Origin: Undaria pinnatifida
Taxonomy: Eukaryota > Sar > Phaeophyceae > Laminariales > Alariaceae
Direction of reading: 5' to 3'
Assembly: GCA_012845835.1 (NCBI GenBank)
Contig: JABAKD010000021.1
Coordinates: 16,258,543 to 16,322,542 of the forward strand
Length of the DNA: 64,000 bases
This document shows, in pieces, positions 31,851-42,391 of this stretch (within the stretch, counting starts at the first letter, position 1; every line of letters begins with the position of its first letter). The notes beneath the pieces are model-generated. The model was not told where the DNA came from. It searched no databases and saw nothing but the letters and a program-made list of their open reading frames with translations. The position numbers and the translations under genes were made by a program.

Positions 31851-32120
31851 GTGTGTGTGTGTGTGTTCTTCACATTAAACCGTTCTTCTACTCGTCGACA
31901 TCCAGCACACCCAGTGTCCGTACTGATTCTTCACCCTAGAAAGATCAGCTCTGTGGTCACAAGCTACGACACAGAGATAATGCATCGTAATGCATTCGAC
32001 AACGCAATGTCATGCCCTAGTACTGGGTACGACAGGCACAACATACATACGTCAGCAACAGAAATACATTGGAAGAGAGAAATACGAAATAAACAAAAAC
32101 AAAAACAAAAACAAAAACAA
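31851..32120 (-). mobile_element. SINE-like family X copy with (AC)n tail
   Basis: Minus strand: an A/T simple-repeat head, then the block GTTGCTGACGTATGTATGTT, then GGACACTGGGTGTGCTGGAT, then GGTTTAATGTGAAGAACACA and an (AC)n tail (GT run at 31851-31864). Full copies also lie at 35510-35811 and 46521-46792. Confidence 0.75.
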
Positions 32121-32226
32121 AATAATAATAAGAAAACAAATAAAAACAAAGATAAAAATAAAATAAAACAAAAAATGAAACGGGTAGGTGGTGTTTATTA
32201 TTCCGTCGGGTAGTGTTTTTGTAAAA

Positions 32227-33190
32227 TAAATATAAAAATACACTCCATGGACTACCCGTGAGATCGAAGATTTCACCTGGAAGATTTCGTCGAAAACTCA
32301 TCTTTGTAAGCTGTGTGCGTGATACTTCGATCGCTCGTATTACTGCGCGTGTGTCCTCATTAAGGATATAGGTCGGCGACCCCCCTTGGCACTACAACAA
32401 TAACAGCAGTGTTGTTGTTGTTCTATCATTAACTCGCATTATCGAGTTCGTGGTCACAGGACAGGCTCCAGTCACTATGGATGAGCTGAGGAATACCCCA
32501 GAGGGAAAAAACACAAACAAACCAAAGGTGGTACACGAAGTGTAGCTTGTACCAGGGCCAACAGGATGATGAGATGTTAATCCATCTGTGCGCGGAAGCT
32601 ATTACCCCCGTTTCTGAGGGGGACAAAATCTGACAGCTTGTTTTCAAGGAGTGAATCATCAGTTTATGAACGAACTATATCCTACTCCTGTAAATCGTAT
32701 ATTCGGTGGGGGAAGGGCGGAGTGGTTAAACGGGGGGTGGGGGAGGGGGGGTGCGCGTCCGGCTGGGGGGTGGGATTTCCAACAGTTTCAGGTCACATAA
32801 TTGTATCTATATATAGGAGCTTGCTGTATGTACGTGTGGTGCCAGGTCTAGGCGATGGTGGGAATGGCGGGGAAAGAGAGGGCGGGGGGGGAAGGTTCAT
32901 TTTGAAGTTGAAGACCATATATATAGTCTACATGATGAATTGGAGCTACTGTATGGATGGATGGCTCCAACGGTAAGGAGGTGATATCCCCTGTCGGGTA
33001 GTATCCCTAAATAGAACGCATCTATATATATATACATACGAATTGGAGCTACTGCATGGATGGATGGCTCGAACGGTAAGGAGGTGATATCCCCTGTTGG
33101 GTAGCATATCTATTCTTGAATTGGAGCTACTGCATGGATGGCTCGAACGGTAAAGAGGTGATACCACCTGTCGGGTAGTGTTTATTATTC
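32227..33190 (+). mobile_element. Foldback family FB arm interrupted by a family Y SINE-like element
   Basis: The arm tip begins near 32235. The arm is broken at about 32400-32545 by a family Y copy (CACTACAA... resumes GTGTAGCTTGTACCAGG), and at its distal end it carries three direct copies of the module GGAGCTACTGCATGGATGG (32941, 33047, 33123). Confidence 0.75.
32405..32545 (-). mobile_element. SINE-like family Y copy with (AAC)n tail
   Basis: Minus strand: GGGGTATTCCTCAGCTCATC, ACTGGAGCCTGTCCTGTGAC, a GAGTTAATG-type 3' end and an AAC tail. It lies within a foldback arm whose sequence resumes on the other side. Confidence 0.7.
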
Positions 33191-33795
33191 CGTCTGTCGT
33201 GTTTTGATTTTAGGTCGGGGGCGGCAGGCGAGCCAAGGGGGGGGGGGGTTGTGTGCGTGTGGGGTAATTTTTTGTGGGGCGACGGGGAAGGGGTGTGTGT
33301 GGTGGGAGAGGGGGGGGAGGAAGCGGAGGTGGATACGAGCAAAATATTCTACCTGCTGCGTGCTAAATGCAGATGCCCAATATTTCTAGGATAATCACTA
33401 CAACTATGAGGCTATGAGGTGGACGGGAGAAAAATTGTTTTCCCCGGATGATGTTTTTTACGATATTTGTGCTGCATGTACGATGCATTTTCACTTCGAA
33501 GTATCTGATGATGTTTTGATACACCAAACCAAACCAAACTTTTTTTTTTCTTTGTAGATTCCAGTTTGGGAGAGGAGTTATACCGGTGAGGTACTAACTG
33601 CTGTACTGTTGTTGTCATGATGAACCTACATACTAAATATGGCCTCCCTCCCCTTCCCCCCCCCTCCCCCCCCCCCGCACGGCCGATTTCAACGAGCGCT
33701 AGGAACAGTTGTTAATACACATTACTGCTGTGTTTTTTCAACCATTCCACCCCACTGACGTCACTAGGGGACATCGTGTGACCGGTATCAGGGTA
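33191..33795. other. Intergenic, G/C tracts only
   Basis: It contains G-tracts at 33235-33330 and a C-tract at 33650-33680, with no recognisable gene or terminal repeats. Confidence 0.45.
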
Positions 33796-33975
33796 CAGTA
33801 GGTGGCCCTGTATTGTGCGGGTATGTGTCCCGAAAATTTACCCGCACTATACCCGGCACCCGCACTAAATAAAAAACGGCCACTATAGAGGGGTCTATAT
33901 TGTGCCAAACGATTTCACCCGCACAATATCGGACACCCGCACTAGATGACCCGCACTATATTGGGCCACCTACTG
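33796..33975. mobile_element. 180-bp MITE, Tc1/mariner-like (TA target)
   Basis: The termini are CAGTAGGTGGCCC and GGGCCACCTACTG, with TA on both outer sides (33794-33795, 33976-33977). Subterminal CCCGCACTATA motifs are repeated on both strands. It is too short for a transposase. TA target and CAGT ends are typical of Tc1/mariner relatives. Confidence 0.9.
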
Positions 33976-33977
33976 TA

Positions 33978-34200
33978 TTTCGTAGGGGTTACGACGGTTA
34001 GGGTTAGGTATACCCGCTAGGAGTAGGAAATACGAGTAGGAAGTACGAGTAGACTATGCCAGTTTTTCAACAGTACTGCTGCGTTATTTATGATGGTTGA
34101 CGAACGCTTGTGTACTCGAGACAAAGAGGACTGCAACCCTAAGCATTCATTCAACATGGATGGGTTGATCGGGTGAAAAATGGTACTGGTACGCTAATAG
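33978..34200. other. Short intergenic spacer
   Basis: Only an interstitial GGTTAGGGTTAGG (about 33998) and AGTAGGAAATACGAGTAGGA repeats are seen. Confidence 0.4.
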
Positions 34201-35275
34201 ACCAGATACTACGAGTATCTATGGGACCAACCTGCCTTCGGCCTGCCCCGTCCTTGGGGTGGGCCGAGGAAGCCCGCGAGGACCTGCAGCGGTCTAGCGG
34301 CAGTCACACGGGCATCGAGCCTCGGGCTGGGTAGAGAGGGAACCTTGCGCGGTCTGGCTAGTGAACTGCTCACTCTAAGGACCGCGTGGGGTGGTGGTGA
34401 TGGGTTTTCTTTTTAACCCCGACGCCGAGGAGTTCATCCCCGGGGCAGGACGGGTACATCACCACAGCAGAGAGCGCAGCGTGGGCAGCTTGGGGAGTGG
34501 AGAGGCTGGCCACCGCGTGGGTACGCATGCACGACAGGAAGGATGGGAGTGTCGGCGTTGGCTGGGACGGCTGCACCCAGCCAGCGGAAACCAAGGCGCG
34601 AACCGGGCTACGAAACGGAGAGCCACAATCATCACATTAATAGAGAGAAAAAAGAATGAAAGTAGGAAGGAGACCGCAGACAGGGTAGCAAGGTACCAGG
34701 CCGACTAGTAGGTGGAACCTTTCTATCTATGCCACTCGTACCGCCAACTGCTGCGGCTGCTCGGAATGTGATGTCTTGGTACTTTGATTTTTCCGTGAAT
34801 TTATTTATTTTATTTTATTTTATTTTTTTTCTTTCCCCTTCTTATCCTTATGAAGGGAGTCTTGCATGGTGGGTAGGTGACGAGCCTGTTTTATTTGGCC
34901 CTCCCAGTCTTCCTTCTTCTACTTGTTTCTTTTTTCCGGGGTATTTTTTCCCTTTCTTGCCCCCTTGCATGTCCATTTTGGCTCATGCTCGGGGTATGTT
35001 TCTATCTCCCGTGCTTTGGCTCCCCTTTTTATTTATTTATTTATTTATTTTGTCTTGGTTTCTTTCGTTGTTTCTCTCTTTTACAAGGTATTTTGGTTTT
35101 ATGAGAAGAACACAAAGGGGGGAGGGGGGGAAACAGGAGGAGTAGAAGGAAAGCCGTCCAAGGGAATGGGGGCAGGGGGGGCAACAGGAGGAATAGAAGG
35201 GAGACCGCGGTGGACGAAGGCAGGAAGGAGATGGCAGACAGGGTAGCAAGGTACCAGGCCGACTAGTAGGTACAT
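34201..35275 (+). repeat. Partial direct duplication, possible non-LTR element fragments
   Basis: The string GGGTAGCAAGGTACCAGGCC with its flanks occurs at 34682-34714 and 35240-35272. A TTTTCCCCTTT...TCCATTTTGGCTCATG-like block also recurs (34930-35000, 35295-35350). T-rich stretches between them look like retroelement 3' regions. No reverse transcriptase motif was seen. Confidence 0.4.
34391..34708 (+). CDS. Small ORF with PAM2-like motif, possible retroelement remnant
   Basis: A 105-residue frame. Residues 7-17 read LFNPDAEEFIP, which fits the PAM2 motif (hydrophobic-N-P-x-A-x-x-F-x-P) that binds the MLLE domain of poly(A)-binding protein. The rest is Arg/Gly/His-rich and basic with no recognised domain. 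The C-terminal sequence ADRVARYQAD plus stop is repeated in the DNA at 35235-35269, so the locus is part of a duplicated, probably mobile, sequence. GC content is higher than around it. It could be the N-terminus of a non-LTR retrotransposon protein or a chance match. Confidence 0.35.
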   Translation: MVVMGFLFNPDAEEFIPGAGRVHHHSRERSVGSLGSGEAGHRVGTHARQEGWECRRWLGRLHPASGNQGANRATKRRATIITLIERKKNESRKETADRVARYQAD

Positions 35276-35509
35276 AGCACTTTTCGTCTTTCTCTGGGGT
35301 ATTTTTTTCCCCTTTGTTCCCTCCTTGCGTGTCCAGGTTTTTGGCTCGTGTTCGGATTATCTTATTTTGGTTTTACTTTACTTTATTTTATTTCATTTTA
35401 TTATGTTTCTTTTCCGAGCTTTGGCTCTCCTTTGCGGTTGGGTTGTTTCTTCGATTTCCCCTTCATTTTGTTTGTTTCATTTTTTGTTTTATTTTTATCT
35501 TTGTTTTTA

Positions 35510-35811
35510 TTTGTTTTCTTACTTTGTTTTTTGTTTTTTGTTTTTGTTTTTGTTTTTGTTTTTGTTTATTTCGTATTTCTCTCTTCCAATGTATTTCTGT
35601 TGCTGACGTATGTATGTTGTGCCTGTCGTACCCAGAACTAGGGCATGACATTGCGTTGTCGAATGCATTACGATGCATTATCTGTGTCGTGGCTTGTGAC
35701 CACAGAGCTGATCTTTCTAGGGTGAAGAATCAGTACGGACACTGGGTGTGCTGGATGTCGACGAGTAGAAGAACGGTTTAATGTGAAGAACACACACACA
35801 CACACACACAC
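35510..35811 (+). mobile_element. SINE-like family X copy with (AC)n tail
   Basis: A (TTTTTG)n head is followed by GTATTTCTGTTGCTGACGTA, GCATGACATTGCGTTGTCGA, GGACACTGGGTGTGCTGGAT, GGTTTAATGTGAAGAACACA and an (AC)n run to 35811. It is nearly identical to the copies at 31851-32120 and 46521-46792. Confidence 0.8.
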
Positions 35812-36119
35812 ATGGGAAGGGTTTTAGAGCGACTATCTCTTGTTGTGCTGGTTGTAGTTTGTCATCCGATAATGTGCAACAAGTCATCATGTACATTCTT
35901 TTTGCTGAGCTGCAACGTCTCTGCTGCATGAGGCATAAGCACGGAGACACTGGTTGTGCTGGATGTACATGGGTGAAAATATCATCAATTTAATGCGAAC
36001 AACACACACCCAACGTCGAGCACTACTATCAGGTCTATTATGTACAATAAATAAGCAATAATTCCCCAAAAAAAAAGAGGAAACCGCACAGCAAGGGAAA
36101 AACTCATGAATCAGCCAAC
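35812..36119. other. Diverged family X fragment and spacer
   Basis: A diverged copy of the 3' part of family X lies at about 35938-36010 (ACTGGTTGTGCTGGATGTAC, then TTTAATGCGAACAACACACA). Confidence 0.5.
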
Positions 36120-36123
36120 CTAC

Positions 36124-36500
36124 TGTTATAAGGATTAGTTTGGGTAAGCTTTTGGTTAACCAGTTGCAAGTGGTCAAACGGACTAATACCACACTAATAC
36201 CTTGACTAATGGCGTCGTCGGCAGGACCATGGGTTGTTGGGTCGTGGGTTCGATCCCCACCATCCACAATAAATAATAAACTTTTCAGATTTTCCCCATG
36301 TCGAACTTGAAAGATACTCTCCCTGGTACCCGAGGGAATGAAACGGCTTGGATATATTGACAGGTCCGCCCGTATATCCGGCCGACCTGCTATCCCGCCG
36401 TTTCAGGGGGGGAGAGTGTTATAAGGCTTAGTTCGGGTAAGCTATTGGTTAACCAGTTGCAACTGGTCAAACGGACTAATACCCCACTAATACCTTCACA
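36124..36500 (+). mobile_element. Full-length TRIM element, copy D (reference copy)
   Basis: The 5' LTR is about 36124-36207, the primer site TGGCGTCGTCGGCAGGA is 36210-36226, the T-arm-like GTGGGTTCGATCCCCAC follows, the polypurine tract CAGGGGGGGAGAG is 36404-36416, and the 3' LTR is 36417-36500. The target duplication CTAC is on both sides (36120-36123, 36501-36504). The total is 377 bp with LTRs of 84 bp. Everything needed in cis for reverse transcription is present and no protein is encoded, so it depends on another element. Confidence 0.92.
36210..36226 (+). promoter_or_regulatory. Primer-binding site, tRNA-Ser type
   Basis: TGGCGTCGTCGGCAGGA is complementary to a tRNA ending TCCTGCCGACGACGCCA. 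Eukaryotic serine tRNAs end in a very similar way. The same site occurs in the separate 19416-20845 LTR element. Confidence 0.8.
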
Positions 36501-36504
36501 CTAC

Positions 36505-37346
36505 CTAACAGTATATTATGCAGGGTCTCTACCCCTAGAGTCTCTCTTGTGTACGACATACTTCCGGCTTAGCATCGTCCCTCTAATCCGCCACCTGCTG
36601 CTGCGATCGCGCTATAGACTATCTTCCTTTTCGTTACATACAGGCTTATTATCTACGAGATCTGCCTAAGCCGCGTCCAGGCCCCCTCCGCACGCCATTG
36701 ATACATGTCTAATCATGTTATTGCTTTCACAAGAAGACGTGATAGTGCGTGTTCTTCACCGTATACAATTCTACTGATTCTCATTACTCTAACTGACTAG
36801 TCTAGTCTATGTGTGTTCTTCACATTAAACTGGTGTTGCCACCCATCTGCATCCAGCACAACCGGTGTCTGCGCCGATGCCTCCGCCTGCAGAGACGAGC
36901 TCTCTCCGTGGTCCGAACCAAACCAGTTAAATTCGTGTCGTAGATAGCTCCAGTAGTAGTAGCCCTCAACAGCAAATAGGTCAGGGGACGGCATTTTGAC
37001 CCCTTGAACAACTACGGCAAGTTTTCATTAATTTGCCTTGGCTGACGGCAAAATAGGTTTTAGTGTGGAAACGATCGATTTGGCACCCTTGATCGCTGAA
37101 GTTTTTCCCTTGACTGACCGTCTCCTGAAGTATATGATCAACGGCCAGCCGTTCATAGTATTGAATGCAGTTTGTGACCAGAGAGGAACCACAGACTCTG
37201 AGGTCGTCTCTCTAGGAGGTATCGGCACGGGCACTACTACTCTGTGGTTGTGCTTGTACTGGATAGAGACGTGTGTAGATAAGTGGAAATGCCTGTGTAA
37301 TGTAAAGAACACGTACGTACCAAGGTATACACACGTGTAGTCTATG
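36505..37346. other. Family X fragment, repeat W, unassigned DNA
   Basis: A diverged, reverse-oriented family X fragment lies at 36808-36900 (GTTCTTCACATTAAACTGG). Repeat W inverted lies at 36985-37125 (GGTTTTAGTGTGGAAACGAT). No gene is supported. Confidence 0.55.
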
Positions 37347-38090
37347 CACAGCTGTCAGATTTTGTCCCCCTCAGAAACGGGTTTTATAGTTTCCGCGCAC
37401 AGACTGACTAACATCACGCTGTTGACCCTGATAAGCTACACTGTGGTTGTAAGGGGAGTCGCCGACCTATATCCTTAATGAGGACACACAACCCGTAATA
37501 CGCGCGATCGGAGTATCACACACAGCTTGCAAAGATGAATTTTCGACAAAATCTTCGATCTCATTGCTGGAGTGCATTTTCATTTTTTATAATATTATAA
37601 AAATTAAAATACACCCCAGCTGTGAGATCGAAGATTTCGTCGAAACTCATCTTTGCAAGCTGTGTGTGATACTCCGGTCGCGCGCATTACGAGTTGTGTG
37701 TCCTCATTAAGGATATAGGTCGGCGACTCCCCTTACAACTACAGTGTAGCTATCAGGGTCAACAGGATGATTTTAGTCAGTCTGTGCGCGGAAACTATAA
37801 AACCCGTTTCTGAGGGGGACAAAATCTGACAGCTGTGAAGGGAAAGGGGGGCCTGGTTTTGATCAAAAGCGAGCGGGTTTGGAGGGGGGCGGGGGGGGGG
37901 GGGGAAAGGGGCAATTTGTGCATGTAAGCTATAAATCCTTTCGAGGGGATAAATCTGACGGTTTTGGCACCAGTATATTATTGGGGGCGGGGGGGGGGGG
38001 GGGGGGGGGGTTGGGGCGGGGGGGGGGGGGGGGGGGGGCAGCTCAATATGTGCCTGGAAACTATACATTATTTTGAGGGGATAAATGTGT
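37347..38090. mobile_element. Foldback family FB, near-perfect 491-bp palindrome plus right extension
   Basis: 37347-37837 is an inverted repeat with arms of about 245 bp, centred on ATAATATTAT at 37592. Arms start CACAGCTGTCAGATTTTGTC and its complement. The right side continues with G-rich tracts and the modules TTTCGAGGGGATAAATCTGA. It is the cleanest member of the family. Confidence 0.88.
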
Positions 38091-40991
38091 ATATTCGTAC
38101 GTGTTTCTACTGTAGCATACATACGCTGGCGTTTCTTCTTTCTGCCGGTCAACCGAGGCGGGTTGTGGCATGCCTGTGTGTCGCTTCCGACTCTCGCCAT
38201 ATTTGAGACATGAAGGAAACAACATTATTAGTTGTTAGTACTCCCTGTGCTGGCACTACAAATGTTTGTCTCGGATAAAAACGCATCATTAGGCATACCA
38301 GGTATGCCTCATGACCGCGAGCAACCGAACCAAACGGTCATCTGTCACGCGGGCTCACGGCCGACGCGTTCGAAACTTAAACCTATTATTTTCGTGAGGA
38401 GAGTTGCAGGCGACCGTCCGTCGTCTCGGAGCTTTTTTTCTAGACCTGCCGTCCTCACCCCCCCGTTTAAGCGCCGTCAATAGGCGTGTTCGCTCTCAAC
38501 CCCTGCTGTCTCGGCGCCCATTCCGTGGCATTTTAAGGAGATAGGAGATGGCAACGCCCCCCCCACCCCCAATGAGCAACTCCCGCCCCATCACGCACAC
38601 ACACTCCTTGTTCTCGAACGCCTCGTTCGTTGTTTTTCTTTACCCGGGCCCCTCCCCCGCTTCCCGCCTCGAAAGAGGTGCACGGTCGATGGTCAAATGA
38701 CTAAAGGCAAGCTACAAATGAGCGCCCCCCCCCCCCCCACGTTTGACCCCGTGTCGTTTCCGAAAGTCGCATAAGACGAGAAAGAACCCGCACCTCCCCC
38801 CCGCCACACCCTGGTCCTGAGGACTGCAGCCATGCATGATGCGATGCTTACACTCCCGCACCCTGCCCTACCCCACAATTCGTTATCTCACGCTCAATCC
38901 GTCGGCTCATTCGCTGATTTCCTTTCCGCTGTCCCCCTCACCTCTGTAACCAAAGAAAAAAAATTGTCATGCCATAGGAACGGCTGCTCTCACCTCTCTC
39001 AATCTGCCATGTATGTGTACTCCGTCGTTTCGTTCATCGCCCCCCCCCCCCGCTGATCCTTGTCATCTCATGTCGTACACCATCGTCCACGTCGCTATAT
39101 CTCCTACTGCACCAACCGGTGACCACCCCCCCGCTCCTCCCCCCTCCCCTCCCCTCTCTCCGCCTATTCCCCCCCTACACCGCTCCCATGCCCTCCCCGT
39201 CGTTCGTTCACCGGCCTCCACTATCTCCGGCACCTACTGCGCCTGCGAAGAGATGCCTGGGGCACACATACACACGTATCCCGTTACAGGTTCGTCTATT
39301 ACCATAGAGATTTTTCTACAGTGCTGTTTTGGTCAGTGCCAGTAATGCCGGGTGCCCGACGTAGTGCCCCCCCCGCTGATCCTTGCCATCTCATGTCGTA
39401 CACCATCGTCCACGTCGCTATATCTCCTACTGCACCAACCGGTGACCACCCCCCCGCTCCTCCCCCCTCCCCTCCCCTCTCTCCGCCTATCCCCCCCCTA
39501 CACCGCTCCCATGCCCTCCCCGTCGTTCGTTCACCGGCCTCCACTATCTCCGGCACCTACTGCGCCTGCGAAGAGATGCCTGGGGCACACATACACACGT
39601 ATCCCGTTACAGGTTCGTCTATTACCGTAGAGATTTTTCTATAGTGCTGTTTTGGTCAGTGCCAGTAATGCCAGGTGCCCGACGTTGTGCCTATGAAATC
39701 GATTGGCACATACGGGAACAACTAGCAGTCGCAGTGTGGGGAGTAGTACCGGTTGCAGCTGTAGTGCTGCTATTTCCGACTGGCACATGTCGGCATTGTA
39801 GAGGGGCCACTACTACTGCTGCACTGTACAGCACCTGTCGTAAGATATCACATTTTCCCCCTCGGGCGGACTTCCAACGCGGCTTTCTCGTGTTGAGAGT
39901 GCAAACGCGAGCGCCGCATCTACGGAAAGATCTCTACGAGATCTTGGAAATATCTCGACGAGATGTAGAGAGATCTCGAAGATATCTTGGAAAGATCTCG
40001 ACGAGATGTTCTCAAAGTCGCCATTTTCGTATGTGTGCACCTCCCTAGTTTTCGAGGATACCCCCTTCCCCGCGACCCTTATCGCCTCCGAATATAATGT
40101 CGTGCACGATCCTGCACTTTTTGCGTGTTCCCTTCTATCACACACCTAAACGGTAAGATTATTCCCCCCCCCCAACCCCTCGCGCTCCCATTATCCACAC
40201 CGTCGTTCATTCATCGACTCGATCCCCCCCCCCCACCCCCCCCCCCACCCCCCTTCGGCCCTCAAATCCATCACCGGGATGTGTGTGGAGTCATCTTGCA
40301 TGGGTGTACGGTAAGCAGCTCCCGCCTTGACGCTCACTTGCGCTTCACTGAAATAGCCTAATTGTACTGCTGTGCCATGCAATTATGCCTGATGAAAAGG
40401 CCTCGCAGGCCATATGCGGGGGAAGCAGGGCAATAATACCACAACATGCTATTATTAGTAGTGTGCCAGGTGTTATTTTTGCCCTCTGACAATATAGCGA
40501 AATGCCGTTCGGATGTAAATCGAACATCCTTCCAAAAAGCAGTAGAATATATGACCTCCTGCACTCTATGCGATCGCTGAGCACCTCACGGCGCTTCGCG
40601 CTTGGTGCACGCGATGTCTGCCCGGCCGGGGAAAACTCGACGCGCTCGGTACCGGCGTTGTTGGCACGTGCGAGGGCCTATGGCCCTGCGCACGACGACT
40701 GATGTGCGTTGTATGATGGTTACACACCTTCCCTCCCATCCCTCCTGCTCCCATGTCCACACCAACTGTATCAGGAGACACGGTAGTTTCGAGGCCTGTG
40801 ACGAACGCGGCCGTCTTCTTGGCGTAGCGTGCTGTTAATTGAGTGGAGGTTTCTACATAGGTGTGATTGACCGCGTCCAAAACTGCCGCCCCCCAGGCGT
40901 GTTTGCTTCGGGCAGGTCGCGATTGGGTAACTAATCCCACTCCGCCGTTTCACTCACGGACCCACCTCATCCTCCTGCCCCGCGACCCTTT
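38091..40991. other. Intergenic, C-rich, with a 323-bp tandem duplication
   Basis: It holds the tandem pair at 39046-39691, an AGATCTCGACGAGAT-type motif cluster at 39920-40015 and an inverted repeat Z fragment at 40560-40690. A 19-bp palindrome around TACCAGGTA (AGGCATACCAGGTATGCCT) lies at 38291-38309. Pro-rich frames here come from C-tracts. Confidence 0.5.
39046..39691 (+). repeat. 323-bp tandem duplication (two units)
   Basis: Units 39046-39368 and 39369-39691 are almost identical, differing in C-tract lengths and a few bases, so the duplication is recent. Contents are C-rich and unassigned. Confidence 0.9.
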
Positions 40992-41130
40992 TAGCATAGG
41001 TGTGTAGCATAGGTGTGTAGCATAGGTGTGTAGTTTAGGTATGTAGCATAGGTGTGTAGCATAGGTGTGTAGCATAGGTGTGTAGCATAGGTGTGTAGCA
41101 TAGGTCCGTAGCATAGGTCCGTAGCATAGG
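40992..41130 (+). repeat. GTGTAGCATAGG minisatellite
   Basis: About 11 units of 12 bp (TAGCATAGGTGTG with GTCCG variants at the right end) directly abut. It precedes a copy of repeat Z at 41205-41335. Confidence 0.85.
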
Positions 41131-42391
41131 GTTGGGGTGGGGGGGAGAGTCGGTTGGGGGTCGGGGGCCGGGAGGGGGCCGGACGGGGTGTACTCAGTTT
41201 GTGCATCGCCGTAGTCGTATGACCATAGACCCTCGCATCCGTACTATGCCGGGACGGAGCATGTCGGGTTTTCACCAACCAGGCAGACGTTGCTTGCTCC
41301 AAGCGCGAAGCGCCGGAGGGGTGGAGTGTAGTAGGTAGGGAACGAATCGATGAACGAACGAGGAGGTAGATAGTGGTAGAGCGAGGGATTCGGGGGGAGG
41401 GGGGAGGGGGGGGTGGTACTCCTTTGTTGCTTGCCTCAGTCATTTGACCATTGACCACGCATCCCTTTTGAGACGGAGCACCGTTCCTATTCCTAACAGA
41501 GACACCAACAACATCTGAGGGATGGGCGGCGGGGGGGGGGCTATATCCTACCGTTTAGGTGTGTGTGGTAGAAGGGAAAGCATGAAAAAGTGCAGGATCG
41601 TGCACGACATTGTATTCGCAGGCGGTAAAGGTCGCGGGGAAGGGGGCGGGAGGCGGGGTTTCCGCGTCAATTCATGAAAACGACGGATAGAGTTTGAGGG
41701 AGTCGGATAACGAACGACGGTGTGGACCGTGACGGGGGGGGCGAGGGAGGTGGGGGGTGTTGGGCGGGGCGTACTCATTTGTTTCTTGGTTCATTTAATC
41801 GTTTGGGCATTGACTGCGCATCCCTTGGGACATTGGGGGGGAAGGGGGCCATCCGTTGTTTTCGTCGGTGTACATTGGAAAACGAAAACTGCAGGATCGC
41901 GTACGTCTCGTACGTTGCACTCTGAGGCGGTCCCTCGCCATCCCTTTATAATATTGTCTCGTATATACGATATGGTACTACTTTTGACATGTTTTTTTTT
42001 TTTTTCTTCTCGAGGGCGAACGACATCTTAAGACCCGCAAGGCGGGAACGTTTTTTTTCTCTTGGCGCATTTAAATAGTACCAGGTAGCTGTCGCCGGTA
42101 CATCAATACACTGCTTGTTGTCGGCTACTATTGACAATGCATACCTGTGTACCAAAGAGAATGGGCTGAAGTCCTGTCGCGATGGAATTGAAGTCATGTA
42201 CCGTAGCAGAGAGGGGGGGGAGAGCCCCCGCTTAGTGTGACCCTGGATCTGAGTTACGTCTAGGCAGAAGTTAAAATTTACATGCGAAGGTAACAGATGG
42301 GATGTGTTCATTCGGACATGAGAAAAAAAAACAGTTTCGTCGAGGGTGCCCAGGTATTGGGATAGCATACCTATACGCACCTCACATCAAA
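41131..42391. other. G-rich DNA, repeat Z copy, unassigned
   Basis: Repeat Z copy 4 is at 41205-41335 (CCTCGCATCCGTACTATGCC, ACCAGGCAGACGTTGCTTGC). A C-rich duplicated block related to 39-40 kb lies inverted near 41570-41770. No gene. Confidence 0.5.

Noticed and set aside
33990-34015. Telomere-like GGTTAGGGTTAGG
   Set aside because: Only two units; no array.
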